DNA of 6,014 nt from assembly GCA_019090565.1 (NCBI GenBank), contig JAHRVS010000008.1, forward strand, positions 1 through 6,014, in the 5' to 3' direction. The notes below the pieces were generated by a model. The model searched no databases. It had not been told where the DNA came from and was given only the letters and a program-made list of their open reading frames with translations. The position numbers and the translations under genes were made by a program. This DNA comes from Gammaproteobacteria bacterium. Its GTDB lineage: Bacteria; Pseudomonadota; Gammaproteobacteria; Pseudomonadales; UBA3067. The number at the start of each line of letters is the position of its first letter. The stretch's first letter is position 1. Positions 1 to 5,209 of the stretch are shown piece after piece.

Positions 1-375
1 CAGTCGTTACAGGCACAGTGTTTTCAACAGATGGAGCTGTTGTCTCAAAAGTTTAGTATGGGGCACAAGGTGCAAAATGCCATTGGGCCATTGTTGCACG
101 ATGGCTCATTAACCATTGAAGATGTTTCAAAACACCTTCAACTGCCATCATGGACAATTCGACGCCGGCTTTCAGAAGAGGGGCTTTCTTTTCAGATGAT
201 CTTGGATGAAACGCGAAAAGACATTGCCATCAATTATGTAAAACAGCCTTCATTATCTTTGGGGGAAATAGCATTTAAAATGGGTTTTTCAAACACCAGT
301 GCTTTTCAGCGGGCATTCAAACGCTGGACAGGTCTTGCACCCGGCCAGTTTCGCAATAAGAAGTTTCCTTCATGA
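1..375 (+). CDS. AraC-family transcriptional regulator, C-terminal part (5' end outside window)
   Basis: The reading frame is open from base 1, so the ATG at 31 is probably internal and the gene starts left of the window. What is visible is the DNA-binding half of an AraC/XylS-type regulator. The first helix-turn-helix is around LTIEDVSKHLQLP and TIRRRLSEEG. After a linker helix (SFQMILDETRKDIAINYV) comes the second, LSLGEIAFKMGFSNTSAFQ, followed by the family signature RAFKRWTGLAPGQFR. The style (RRRLSEEG, FQRAFKRWTG) resembles the subgroup with an N-terminal arabinose-binding-like sensor domain, such as OruR-type regulators, but that domain is not in view and the effector cannot be named. 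The gene ends in TGA at 373-375, four bases before the stop of the convergent methyltransferase gene. It is the only plus-strand gene and may mark the edge of the accessory block. Confidence 0.93.
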   Translation, partial: QSLQAQCFQQMELLSQKFSMGHKVQNAIGPLLHDGSLTIEDVSKHLQLPSWTIRRRLSEEGLSFQMILDETRKDIAINYVKQPSLSLGEIAFKMGFSNTSAFQRAFKRWTGLAPGQFRNKKFPS

Positions 376-379
376 CACA

Positions 380-979
380 TTAGGCTTTTTGCGCAATTAT
401 GTATGTGTGTAATTCTGGGTATTGATCGTATTCAATGTGCCTGCAAATACAACCCAAGCGAATTAATAAGTTAAGAAACCCATTTGTACCAAGGGTTGAG
501 TAGTATACTTCTGGCCCCATAAAATCATCGGTATGATCGCCTTGTTCCTCTATTCCCCCAAAAGAAAAAATCAAAACCCCACCCTTATTAAGGCTAGCAA
601 CCAGCTTTCCTAAAACTTTCTCTTGCTGATGTAGAGGGATATGCCAAATGCTGTCCCAGGCAGTGACGAAGTCATATTTTTCTTGAATTTTCCACTCACA
701 TATATCTTGATGGTGAAAAATAATATTTGGATGACGCTTCCTGGCTAAATCAATCATCTTCTCTGATATATCGATGCCGTCTGGCGAAAAGCCCTCACTT
801 TGGAGAAGATCGATAAAGCGGCCTGTACACCCGCAGCCTACATCAAGTGCTTTACCTTTATTCTTTGCGAACGCCAAAGCTCGTTTATGTTGTTCAATCC
901 CATTATTTCTATTGAAACCTTCACGTTCCCATAGATGAGTGATTTTATCGTATGCTTTTCCAATCTCTTGAGGTTTCAT
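380..979 (-). CDS. Class I SAM-dependent methyltransferase
   Basis: A 199-residue cytoplasmic protein with a Rossmann-type methyltransferase fold. Motif I, the SAM-binding glycine loop, is ALDVGCGCTGRF at about residues 44-55 (D46-x-G48-x-G50-x-x-G53). The acidic end of strand 2 is GIDISEKMI at about 68-76. YDFVTAWDSIWHIP, near the middle of the protein, matches the post-strand-4 segment, and the late strands include GGVLIFSFGG. The length is normal for a stand-alone Methyltransf_11/25-type enzyme. The substrate cannot be read from the sequence. The ATG at 977-979 has only a weak ribosome site (GAG close to the start, GGA about 13 bases upstream), so expression may be modest or depend on transcription from upstream. 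Its 3' end lies 4 bases from the convergent AraC gene, leaving no room for an attC after it. If this was once a cassette, its recombination site is gone. Confidence 0.92.
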   Translation of the reverse strand: MKPQEIGKAYDKITHLWEREGFNRNNGIEQHKRALAFAKNKGKALDVGCGCTGRFIDLLQSEGFSPDGIDISEKMIDLARKRHPNIIFHHQDICEWKIQEKYDFVTAWDSIWHIPLHQQEKVLGKLVASLNKGGVLIFSFGGIEEQGDHTDDFMGPEVYYSTLGTNGFLNLLIRLGCICRHIEYDQYPELHTYIIAQKA

Positions 980-1004
980 AACTCAGTAAGTCCAATGCCA
1001 TTCT

Positions 1005-1018
1005 TTCGGGAACCCGAA
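1005..1018. repeat. Short inverted repeat upstream of the methyltransferase gene
   Basis: TTCGGG and CCCGAA, 6-base arms around AA, centred about 32 bases upstream of the methyltransferase start and inside the 88-base spacer behind the membrane-protein gene. It could be a dyad operator, but it has no T-run and is too compact to be a normal terminator. The role is unknown. Confidence 0.4.
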
Positions 1019-1067
1019 ATACAGCGGAGACTGTTCCTGCCTCGTAGTGGGGGACAACATCGGTTTG

Positions 1068-1646
1068 CTATAGGGGCGTATAGGATGTTTGATGATTTTC
1101 AATGGTAATACCCAAAGTTGAAATGATTTCATAATAACCAACGATGACCAAGAGGAAAAAAACAAATAACAGCAACTCTTGTTTAAAATGATGGCGGAGA
1201 TAAAAATACCGATCTTTGTGGTTAAGAACGTCCATTAACTCATCACCGAACCGGATAGAAAGGAATGTGCCGACACCGGATAATAAAATAACAAGCCAAT
1301 ACGGGAAAGGGGTGAGCAATATAATCTTCATTACTTGGGTGATGAGGGTGGTCTCATAATATTCGTTGAAATATAGTAGAGAGCAAATATTGATTAAAAT
1401 CGCGATACCCCAGACAACAACTTCTGACAATATCATGCGGATACCAAATATAAGCCTGAGCGGGAAGTCTAACAAGAACCCTGCATCGGCAATAGGGGTG
1501 CAAAGTACAAAAAAGCTCCATGTTATGAGAGCAGCTATCCCCCCTGTTAATAAATCATATTGATACGTTAAATAAATAAAATAAGATAGAGAAAACAAGC
1601 ACAGCAATAGAAACTTTATTAACACTTGGTGCTTAGGGTGTCTCAT
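1068..1646 (-). CDS. Conserved-looking inner-membrane protein, five predicted membrane segments, function unknown
   Basis: A 192-residue, very hydrophobic protein without a cleavable signal peptide. I see five likely membrane segments at about residues 8-28, 33-50, 68-92, 104-130 and 157-177. Between segments 2 and 3 is a distinctive stretch, CTPIADAGFLLDFPLRL (about 49-65), with a Pro-Asp pattern that looks functionally constrained. A charged loop (about 132-155, RFGDELMDVLNHKDR) separates the last two segments. I do not recognise a named family and assign no function. The ATG at 1644-1646 is preceded by an A-rich leader with AGGGC about 12 bases upstream, a weak ribosome site. An overlapping 60-codon reading frame at 983-1165 on the same strand is in a different phase and looks spurious. 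The gene is followed by the methyltransferase 88 bases downstream, so the two could be cotranscribed. Confidence 0.8.
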   Translation of the reverse strand: MRHPKHQVLIKFLLLCLFSLSYFIYLTYQYDLLTGGIAALITWSFFVLCTPIADAGFLLDFPLRLIFGIRMILSEVVVWGIAILINICSLLYFNEYYETTLITQVMKIILLTPFPYWLVILLSGVGTFLSIRFGDELMDVLNHKDRYFYLRHHFKQELLLFVFFLLVIVGYYEIISTLGITIENHQTSYTPL

Positions 1647-1779
1647 TTATTTTTTGCCCTATAATGTTGCTCTAATCGGCCATATTTAATGGGGTATTTT
1701 TGAAAAAGGTGGCGGCACATTTTTATCCGTTTCTCGGTAAACTTAATGCTGGATGTAATGGGTAGGCTTGGAGCTGCTT

Positions 1780-1818
1780 ATTTTGTGTGAAAATGGCGAA
1801 GCCATACACGAAGAAAAT
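1780..1818. repeat. Imperfect hairpin with two opposed 4-base bulges in the 1647-1878 spacer
   Basis: The plus strand reads ATTTT-GTGT-(gaaa)-ATGGC-gaa-GCCAT-ACAC-(gaag)-AAAAT. Fourteen pairs form around a GAA loop, with one asymmetric 4-base bulge on each arm. It lies in the 232-base spacer between the membrane-protein start and the 3' end of the ABM-domain gene. Bulged imperfect hairpins occur in attC sites, but the GTTRRRY/RYYYAAC cores are missing here, so no class is assigned. A 38-codon frame starting at 1793 overlaps it and the 3' end of the ABM-domain gene on the opposite strand; it has no good ribosome site and is not called. Confidence 0.45.
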
Positions 1819-1878
1819 GACGGAAAGACTATCGAGCCGAAGTGCAACATTGGCCGACGAGTATGTGTTTAGTACATA

Positions 1879-2154
1879 TTACCTAAGAATCTCTGTTATT
1901 TGTACTTGATAAGATTTGTACCATTTTGATTTACCGAGAGCTTGCGCCTTTTTATGTTCCTCGTTTTCATGCCAAGCTTTAATATGTGCTTTTGATGGCC
2001 AATATGAAATTGCAATTTCATTGTTTCCTTCTGTGCATGAGGTAAATTCAGTGCAACCATATTCATTAATAGCTAATTCTCTCATGCGTTTGGCCATTTC
2101 TGAGTAATGTGGGTCTAGTTCACTAATTGTTGCTCTAAATATCACCGCATACAT
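1879..2154 (-). CDS. Antibiotic biosynthesis monooxygenase (ABM) domain protein
   Basis: A 91-residue single-domain protein with the ferredoxin-like ABM fold. It begins with strand YAVIFRATI, then helix EMAKRMRELAINEYGC, the segment CTEFTSCTEGNNEIAISYW, then HIKAWHENEEHKKAQALGK and the closing SKWYKSYQVQITEIL. Both EIAISYW and the AWHxxxEHKxAQ helix are typical of the family. Despite the name, most small ABM proteins are not tied to antibiotic synthesis; known members include quinone- and haem-modifying enzymes and stress-related proteins, so the substrate here is unknown. The length is normal and no part is missing. The ATG at 2152-2154 is preceded by AAGGA about 13 bases upstream, farther than usual, and that segment is inside a small inverted repeat (2158-2173). 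A longer inverted repeat lies farther upstream (2197-2230). No partner gene is adjacent. Confidence 0.88.
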   Translation of the reverse strand: MYAVIFRATISELDPHYSEMAKRMRELAINEYGCTEFTSCTEGNNEIAISYWPSKAHIKAWHENEEHKKAQALGKSKWYKSYQVQITEILR

Positions 2155-2157
2155 TTG

Positions 2158-2173
2158 AAAGGATCATTCCTTT
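2158..2173 (-). promoter_or_regulatory. Inverted repeat covering the ribosome-binding segment of the ABM-domain gene
   Basis: In the transcript sense AAAGGA-atga-TCCTTT forms a 6-pair hairpin with a 4-base loop. It contains the only Shine-Dalgarno-like AAGGA ahead of the ATG at 2154. Folding would hide that site. It could also be a small DNA operator. The function is inferred from position only. Confidence 0.4.
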
Positions 2174-2196
2174 TAGCCACATTGCAGCTAAGTTTT

Positions 2197-2230
2197 CATC
2201 ACAAGACGTAATGCTTCGTGTCTTGTGATG
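2197..2230. promoter_or_regulatory. Perfect 11-base inverted repeat upstream of the ABM-domain gene (candidate operator)
   Basis: CATCACAAGAC and its exact complement GTCTTGTGATG are separated by 12 bases, beginning 43 bases upstream of the ABM-domain ATG. Perfect 11-base arms with a turn-sized gap are typical of a dimeric regulator's operator. The repeat could also form an RNA hairpin in the leader. There is no U-run after it on either strand, so a simple terminator is unlikely. No regulator gene is adjacent. Confidence 0.5.
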
Positions 2231-2526
2231 CATTCAAGTTTTCGAGAACCAAGCAATCCTAGCTAAACCACTGAAAAAAATCAGAAAAAAGATTCGCCCC
2301 ACTTATGATAGGGTAAGTTTTACGTCGTAGGATGCGTTCTGTTTGCCCGGTCAAAATTCATACATGCCTGGCTGTGGAGAAGGCCCTAAAACACCGTGAT
2401 TATTTAAACGAAAAGCCATTGCGAGAGATGAATAGACCGAGACAAGAAGACAATATTCAGTGAATAGAAACTACTTTATTGAATGGCGACCTACTATCTT
2501 CGGAGTAAGGCCGCTCTCAATGTTAT

Positions 2527-2883
2527 TCAGGCACCAGCGAACGCGGTATAACTCGCCCAACTAATAGCAGAGCAACCTATAATGGCAATTAACGCATGCC
2601 CCGTAATCATTAAGCCTGGAATAGGTTTTTTAAGCAGACGGCCCAAAATAAATATAGTAGAACCACCTAATGCTGCAAGAACATAAGCACCCAAAGCCAC
2701 CTGTGACGCCATGCCGCCGCCATCGCTAACCACCACAAAAAGTACCGCTAAGCCAGCAGCAGCGGCAGCTCCATGAGCTAGGGAGACAGGCAGGGGGATA
2801 TCATTGCCTTGAGAAAACTTTAAAACCATAAAAAGCCCGCCTAGAAAAGCGCAAACGAATAATGCTAATGCTATATAAACCAT
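2527..2883 (-). CDS. Small four-segment membrane protein, function unknown
   Basis: A 118-residue protein with four likely membrane segments at about residues 3-22, 31-52, 60-83 and 92-114. The Ala/Gly-rich segment 2 follows a motif SLAHGAAAAAG and is followed by a short SDGGGMAS loop; segment 4 is preceded by LLKKPIPGLMITGHALIAI. The paired His-Gly/Gly-His positions in segments 2 and 4 (AHGAA and TGHAL) look like an internal two-fold repeat, perhaps a duplicated helical hairpin. I do not recognise the family with confidence. The ATG at 2881-2883 has a good ribosome site, AGGGG at 2891-2895 with 7-base spacing, supporting it as a real translated gene. It stands alone between two long spacers. 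Confidence 0.75.
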   Translation of the reverse strand: MVYIALALFVCAFLGGLFMVLKFSQGNDIPLPVSLAHGAAAAAGLAVLFVVVSDGGGMASQVALGAYVLAALGGSTIFILGRLLKKPIPGLMITGHALIAIIGCSAISWASYTAFAGA

Positions 2884-3290
2884 GGATACACCCCTATACG
2901 GTTATTGTTTTCAGGAGTTGTTGAGCGAAGCCGCTAAGCGGAAAAAGGCTACCCTCAAGATCAGCGATAATGCCCCTACGTACTCAGCTACGACCAAAGA
3001 AATTATCAAATGAACCAACGTTCAGTAAAATAAAAACAGCACAGTAAAAAAGTTTGATTCACTGTATATGCGTCATAGTAACGTATTACAGCGGCAAGGC
3101 AAGGTGAATGCCACGTTAACACCTTAACGATGCAGCGAATGCTACCATTGGCGTATTGTCCTAACAGTTACCGTGTTAGGTCATGCTCAGCATGCCTCCT
3201 TTACACGCCGTAAAATCCAGGTGGTACCCCTTTGCCCAAGCACGATGCTAAACAGCTCGCAGCGGGGGAGATCTTTCCTGGCAGGTCTTT
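2884..3290. other. 407-base spacer rich in inverted repeats, no supported gene
   Basis: The stretch lies between the four-segment membrane gene and the VOC gene. Short dyads include CCGCT-a-AGCGG at about 2931-2941 and TGAAC-caac-GTTCA (3011-3024), plus a dense cluster at 3101-3194 listed separately. A 74-codon plus-strand frame (3173-3397) runs antisense into the VOC gene, has no recognisable domain and is treated as spurious. No rRNA, tRNA or clear attC is visible. Confidence 0.5.
3101..3194. repeat. Cluster of four overlapping or adjacent inverted repeats
   Basis: Within 94 bases: AAGGTG (3101-3106) with CACCTT (3120-3125); CGTTAA-cacc-TTAACG (3114-3129), which competes with the first; CCTAACA-gttaccg-TGTTAGG (3160-3180); and CATGCT-c-AGCATG (3182-3194). 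All arms are exact. GTTAGGT at 3175-3181 fits the integron core GTTRRRY, but no partner core at attC spacing with complementary arms was found. It could be a structured leader or trailer RNA, a decayed mobile-element end, or a cassette-site remnant. Confidence 0.5.
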
Positions 3291-3647
3291 TTATACGGAA
3301 AATACAATTTTATTATTATCCAAATCTCTCGCATAGGCAGAAAATTTGGGACCTCGCTGACTCGGCTGCCCCTCACAAGTTCCGCCCAACTCTATGACTT
3401 TACTATGAAGTCGCTTTACTTCCTCAGCAGAGCCCACATTCAAACCAATCATTGTTCCGTTTCCATTGCTAGCAGGCTCGCCATTAAATGGTTTTGCAAT
3501 AGCAAATGCAAAGTCGTCACACTGCCAGAAAGTCATTCTATCAGTTGATAAAATCTTGTTAAGCTCTGTTTGTTCGAACAGTGAATCATAGAATTTGATG
3601 GCTTTTTCTATTTTGTTTGTTCCAAGAACGCAATAGTCTAATTTCAT
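3291..3647 (-). CDS. VOC superfamily (glyoxalase/bleomycin-resistance/dioxygenase fold) protein
   Basis: A 118-residue protein with two betaalphabetabetabeta modules. Module 1 starts LDYCVLGTNKIEKAIKFYDSLFE, the classic VOC opening, and continues to TFWQCDDFAFAIAKPFNGEPAS. Module 2 is GTMIGLNVGSAEEVKRLHSKVIELGG and ends SAYARDLDNNKIVFSV. The length is normal for a single-chain VOC monomer, although the last strand stops abruptly after FSV. The usual metal ligands are not evident: Asp-Tyr replaces the His of strand 1, and the final NNKIVF lacks the terminal Glu. Glyoxalase I activity is therefore not supported, and a ligand-binding or sequestering role is equally possible. ATG at 3645-3647, preceded by GAGAGAC about 7-12 bases upstream. 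It lies 97 bases behind the broken DHFR-like gene. Confidence 0.88.
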   Translation of the reverse strand: MKLDYCVLGTNKIEKAIKFYDSLFEQTELNKILSTDRMTFWQCDDFAFAIAKPFNGEPASNGNGTMIGLNVGSAEEVKRLHSKVIELGGTCEGQPSQRGPKFSAYARDLDNNKIVFSV

Positions 3648-3685
3648 CGTTTAGTCTCTCAAGTGATTTTGAACTTAATGAAGTG

Positions 3686-3724
3686 TAACGTTTAAATAAA
3701 AAGGCGAGCGCTAGCGCGTTCAGA
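3686..3724 (-). other. Possible degenerate attC remnant between the DHFR-like remnant and the VOC gene
   Basis: On the minus strand, 20 bases after the TAG stop, the spacer reads TCTGAACGCGCTAGCGCTCG, followed by a T-rich stretch and CGTTACAC. The left motif resembles the one at the end of the metallopeptidase gene (TGAAC-CGC-TAGC), and both are followed by CGTTACA. At about 39 bases it is shorter than a working attC, and its arms are not complementary. The palindrome GCGCTAGCGC is at its centre. Tentative. Confidence 0.25.
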
Positions 3725-3744
3725 CCATATTTTTATGTGTATGA

Positions 3745-4093
3745 CTAATTACGCAAAGCAATCTCTACTTGTTTGAAACTCCTTTTTTGAACTGTTTCAG
3801 TTTTTTCAGCTGGAAGCCTCTCTCGCTTATGATCTGAAAAAAGTGGTATGCCTGATTTCAGTTTTACTCGCATCTCAGAAATACATAAATGTGTTAACAA
3901 ACCTTTTTCCAAAAATAATGAAGACGCAAGCTTACCGCCAACTACAAGCCAAAGGTGTCTCAGCTCCATCGATTCGGCTTCTTTGACAACATTGCCTACT
4001 GTTGTTACCATTTTTAATGCTTGCACCTTCGAAAACTTCTATTTCTCTACTTGTGCAAACCCAAATTGGTTTGTCTTCGTACGGCCATGCGCC
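3745..4093 (-). pseudogene. Dihydrofolate-reductase-like / RibD C-terminal domain gene, 5'-truncated and frameshifted
   Basis: Two minus-strand frames together give the C-terminal part of a RibD_C/DHFR-fold NADPH-dependent reductase. The first runs directly after the GFA stop and reads GAWPYEDKPIWVCTSREIE then VFEGAS. The second, from about 4000 down to the TAG at 3745-3747, reads VGNVVKEAESMELRHLW, LVVGGKLASSLFLEKGLL, SGIPLFSDH and a final KQVEIALRN. The switch from the first to the second frame needs one surplus base (or two lost) near 3995-4010. The N-terminal part with the SLDG-type start, roughly 70-80 residues of a usual 170-190, is absent. MRVKLKSGIPLF stands where relatives usually have MPV-LGSGIPLF, suggesting further decay. 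A GTG start at 4026 would give a 93-residue fragment, unlikely to be an active reductase. A sequencing error could explain the frameshift but not the truncation. Confidence 0.82.
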
Positions 4094-4483
4094 TTATTCA
4101 AACTCCTGGCACACGGGTAAGCGACTATTAATTGAATACCAAGTAGCTTTTTGAGATACCCATATATGATTTTTTTCTTTTGATGTGGGGTCATCATCCA
4201 GCGAACCTAAACGTAGAATAAGGTGTTTCGTACCTTCTCTTTTGGCATAAATTTGTGTGCCACAATTTGAGCAGAAATATCGTTTTTTCCCTGGAGAGGA
4301 CTCAAAAAAACTTAAAAAATCTCTGCCTATGAGGGTAAACTCATTGTCATCAACAGCAGCAACACTTGAAAAAGCTGAACCATGAGCTTTTCGGCAAGTT
4401 TGGCAATGGCAATGAACAACGTCACCAACCTGCCCAGAAATTTCATATTCTATTTTGCCACATAGACAGCTACCGGAAATCAT
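4094..4483 (-). CDS. GFA (glutathione-dependent formaldehyde-activating)/CENP-V fold zinc protein
   Basis: A 129-residue cytoplasmic protein with the full GFA cysteine pattern: SCLCG (C6, C8), HCHCQTCRK (C25, C27, C30) and FCSNCGTQIY (C71, C74). These seven cysteines hold the two zinc sites seen in the family prototype Gfa. The C-terminal part (LRLGSLDDDP, HIWVSQKATWYSI, LPVCQEFE) is also typical. The prototype was proposed to help glutathione react with formaldehyde, but most family members have no proven substrate and no glutathione-dependent formaldehyde dehydrogenase gene is nearby, so the substrate is open. The ATG at 4481-4483 has a good ribosome site, TGAGG (4489-4493), 5 bases upstream. 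The TAA stop is followed in the same frame, without any spacer, by the DHFR-like remnant, which marks a deletion or recombination junction. Confidence 0.93.
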   Translation of the reverse strand: MISGSCLCGKIEYEISGQVGDVVHCHCQTCRKAHGSAFSSVAAVDDNEFTLIGRDFLSFFESSPGKKRYFCSNCGTQIYAKREGTKHLILRLGSLDDDPTSKEKNHIWVSQKATWYSINSRLPVCQEFE

Positions 4484-4505
4484 TTATACCTCAATGCCTC
4501 TTGAC

Positions 4506-4600
4506 TGTAACGAACAAGCTCAGATGCCGTAAAAATCAGAGCGACGATAGGAGGGGTGAATTTTATGGTCAGCTGGAGCGCTTGGCTATGCGTGTTCATA
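4506..4600 (-). other. Possible degenerate attC between the metallopeptidase and GFA genes
   Basis: On the minus strand the segment starts at the peptidase stop, CTATGAACACGCATAGCC, and ends GGCATCTGAGCTTGTTC then GTTACAG, 23 bases before the GFA start. GAACA-(...)-GCC in the left arm matches the complement of the right arm with gaps, and the outer AAC/GTT triplets are present. The cores do not fit RYYYAAC/GTTRRRY well. The length (about 95 bases) and the position between two cassette-like genes fit an attC, but pairing is weak. Confidence 0.3.
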
Positions 4601-5156
4601 GCTTGCGCACCTCTGTCCAAAGCTGTTCTTTTCCCACCTGCTTATACCAAACTTTAAATTGGGAACGGTACTGCTCAAAAGGCTCAGACAGTTTAGGGCG
4701 AGGGTCTTGACTGAGCGCATATGCCATGCCTTCGATGATCCACTTGGGATCGCGCCATACTCTGAGCATACCTAATCTCTCATTCTGAAGATGATGAATC
4801 ATTTCATGACGCACATAATACGGCTTCCAGGCACGGGGGCTTATGACAATACCGAAGGTACCAATATTAATGGCTGTGCGTATGCCTAACCCGAAAGACT
4901 GAGAGCAGGTTTGAGTAGAACAGAAAATGACTTTTGGTTTCTGCTCGATTGTGCCAACCGACGACTCGACAAAGTGCAAAGCCTCTTCGTACAGTGTAAC
5001 TGCTTCCTTGTAGAGGGACACATTGTCTATGCAGATAATCTCATTCACACAGGATAATTCGGTTAGTTCGGGTGCAATAACTCGCACAGGCTTGAAGAAA
5101 GCCCAAACAGAGATCGGAATGCAAAGTACGAAAACAAGCATTAGACGTTTCAACAT
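4596..5156 (-). CDS. Exported HExxH zinc metallopeptidase-like protein (gluzincin type)
   Basis: A 186-residue protein. It starts with a signal peptide, MLKRLMLVFVLCIPISVWA, with likely cleavage after residue 19, so it should act in the periplasm or outside. The zinc motif is RHEMIHHLQNE, with HEMIH at residues 117-121. WIIEGMAYALS follows, with Glu142 some 20 residues on, the expected third ligand of a gluzincin-type site (HExxH then E in a W-x-x-E-G-x-A helix). Four cysteines (36, 42, 79, 84) could form two disulfides. It is smaller than most gluzincins, resembling small peptidase-like proteins with only the catalytic core; I do not know its substrate. The ATG at 5154-5156 follows AGAGGT at 5161-5166 by 4 bases. 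The attC-like right half-site begins 16 bases upstream, so this looks like the first gene of a cassette now bordered by the IS. Confidence 0.85.
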   Translation of the reverse strand: MLKRLMLVFVLCIPISVWAFFKPVRVIAPELTELSCVNEIICIDNVSLYKEAVTLYEEALHFVESSVGTIEQKPKVIFCSTQTCSQSFGLGIRTAINIGTFGIVISPRAWKPYYVRHEMIHHLQNERLGMLRVWRDPKWIIEGMAYALSQDPRPKLSEPFEQYRSQFKVWYKQVGKEQLWTEVRKL

Positions 5157-5172
5157 ATGAACCTCTTAAGAC

Positions 5173-5209
5173 GCATAACGATTACGTTAAGCCGACGCGA
5201 TTGTTGCGG
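5173..5209 (-). other. Right half of an integron attC site, cut by the IS end
   Basis: On the minus strand the segment reads CGGCTTAAC, then TAATC before CGTTATGC. GCTTAAC (5186-5192) fits RYYYAAC, the next 6 bases are the spacer, and GTTATGC (5173-5179) fits GTTRRRY except at the fifth base. The same order and 6-base spacing occur in the right-hand simple site of aadA-type attC sites (GCTTAAC-6-GTTAGAT). Past the 2R core the segment continues 17 bases to 5209, where the IS terminus starts. The left half is beyond the IS or lost. Confidence 0.6.

Larger units (their letters stand above)
2155..2526. other. 372-base spacer without a supported gene
   Basis: Between the ABM-domain start and the 3' end of the next membrane-protein gene I see no credible coding frame. 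It holds the RBS-covering repeat (2158-2173), the 11-base inverted repeat (2197-2230), an A-rich patch (about 2273-2292) and a small dyad TATTCA-g-TGAATA at 2454-2466. No attC core pair with correct spacing was found, and no clear sigma-70 promoter could be assigned. Confidence 0.5.

Noticed and set aside
983..1165. 60-codon minus-strand frame between the membrane protein and the methyltransferase
   Set aside because: It overlaps the membrane gene's 3' end in another phase, has no ribosome site and matches no known domain.
1366..1563. 65-codon plus-strand frame
   Set aside because: It is antisense inside the five-segment membrane-protein gene and looks like a translation shadow.
1793..1909. 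38-codon plus-strand frame beginning MAKPYTKKM
   Set aside because: No ribosome site, it overlaps the 3' end of the ABM-domain gene and a hairpin, and I know no homologue.
3076..3181. Possible full attC between AGTAACG and GTTAGGT
   Set aside because: The outer triplets can pair, but the inner arms contain direct rather than inverted repeats and the second core does not fit.
3173..3397. 74-codon plus-strand frame in the repeat-rich spacer
   Set aside because: It runs antisense into the VOC gene, its composition is not protein-like and no domain is visible.
3703..3724. GC-rich palindrome followed by T-run as a rho-independent terminator for the DHFR-like gene
   Set aside because: The perfect part, GCGCTAGCGC, is self-complementary with no loop, leaving only about three pairs once a loop is allowed.
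4366..4710. 114-codon plus-strand frame
   Set aside because: It is antisense across the ends of the GFA and metallopeptidase genes, both of which have clear family motifs.
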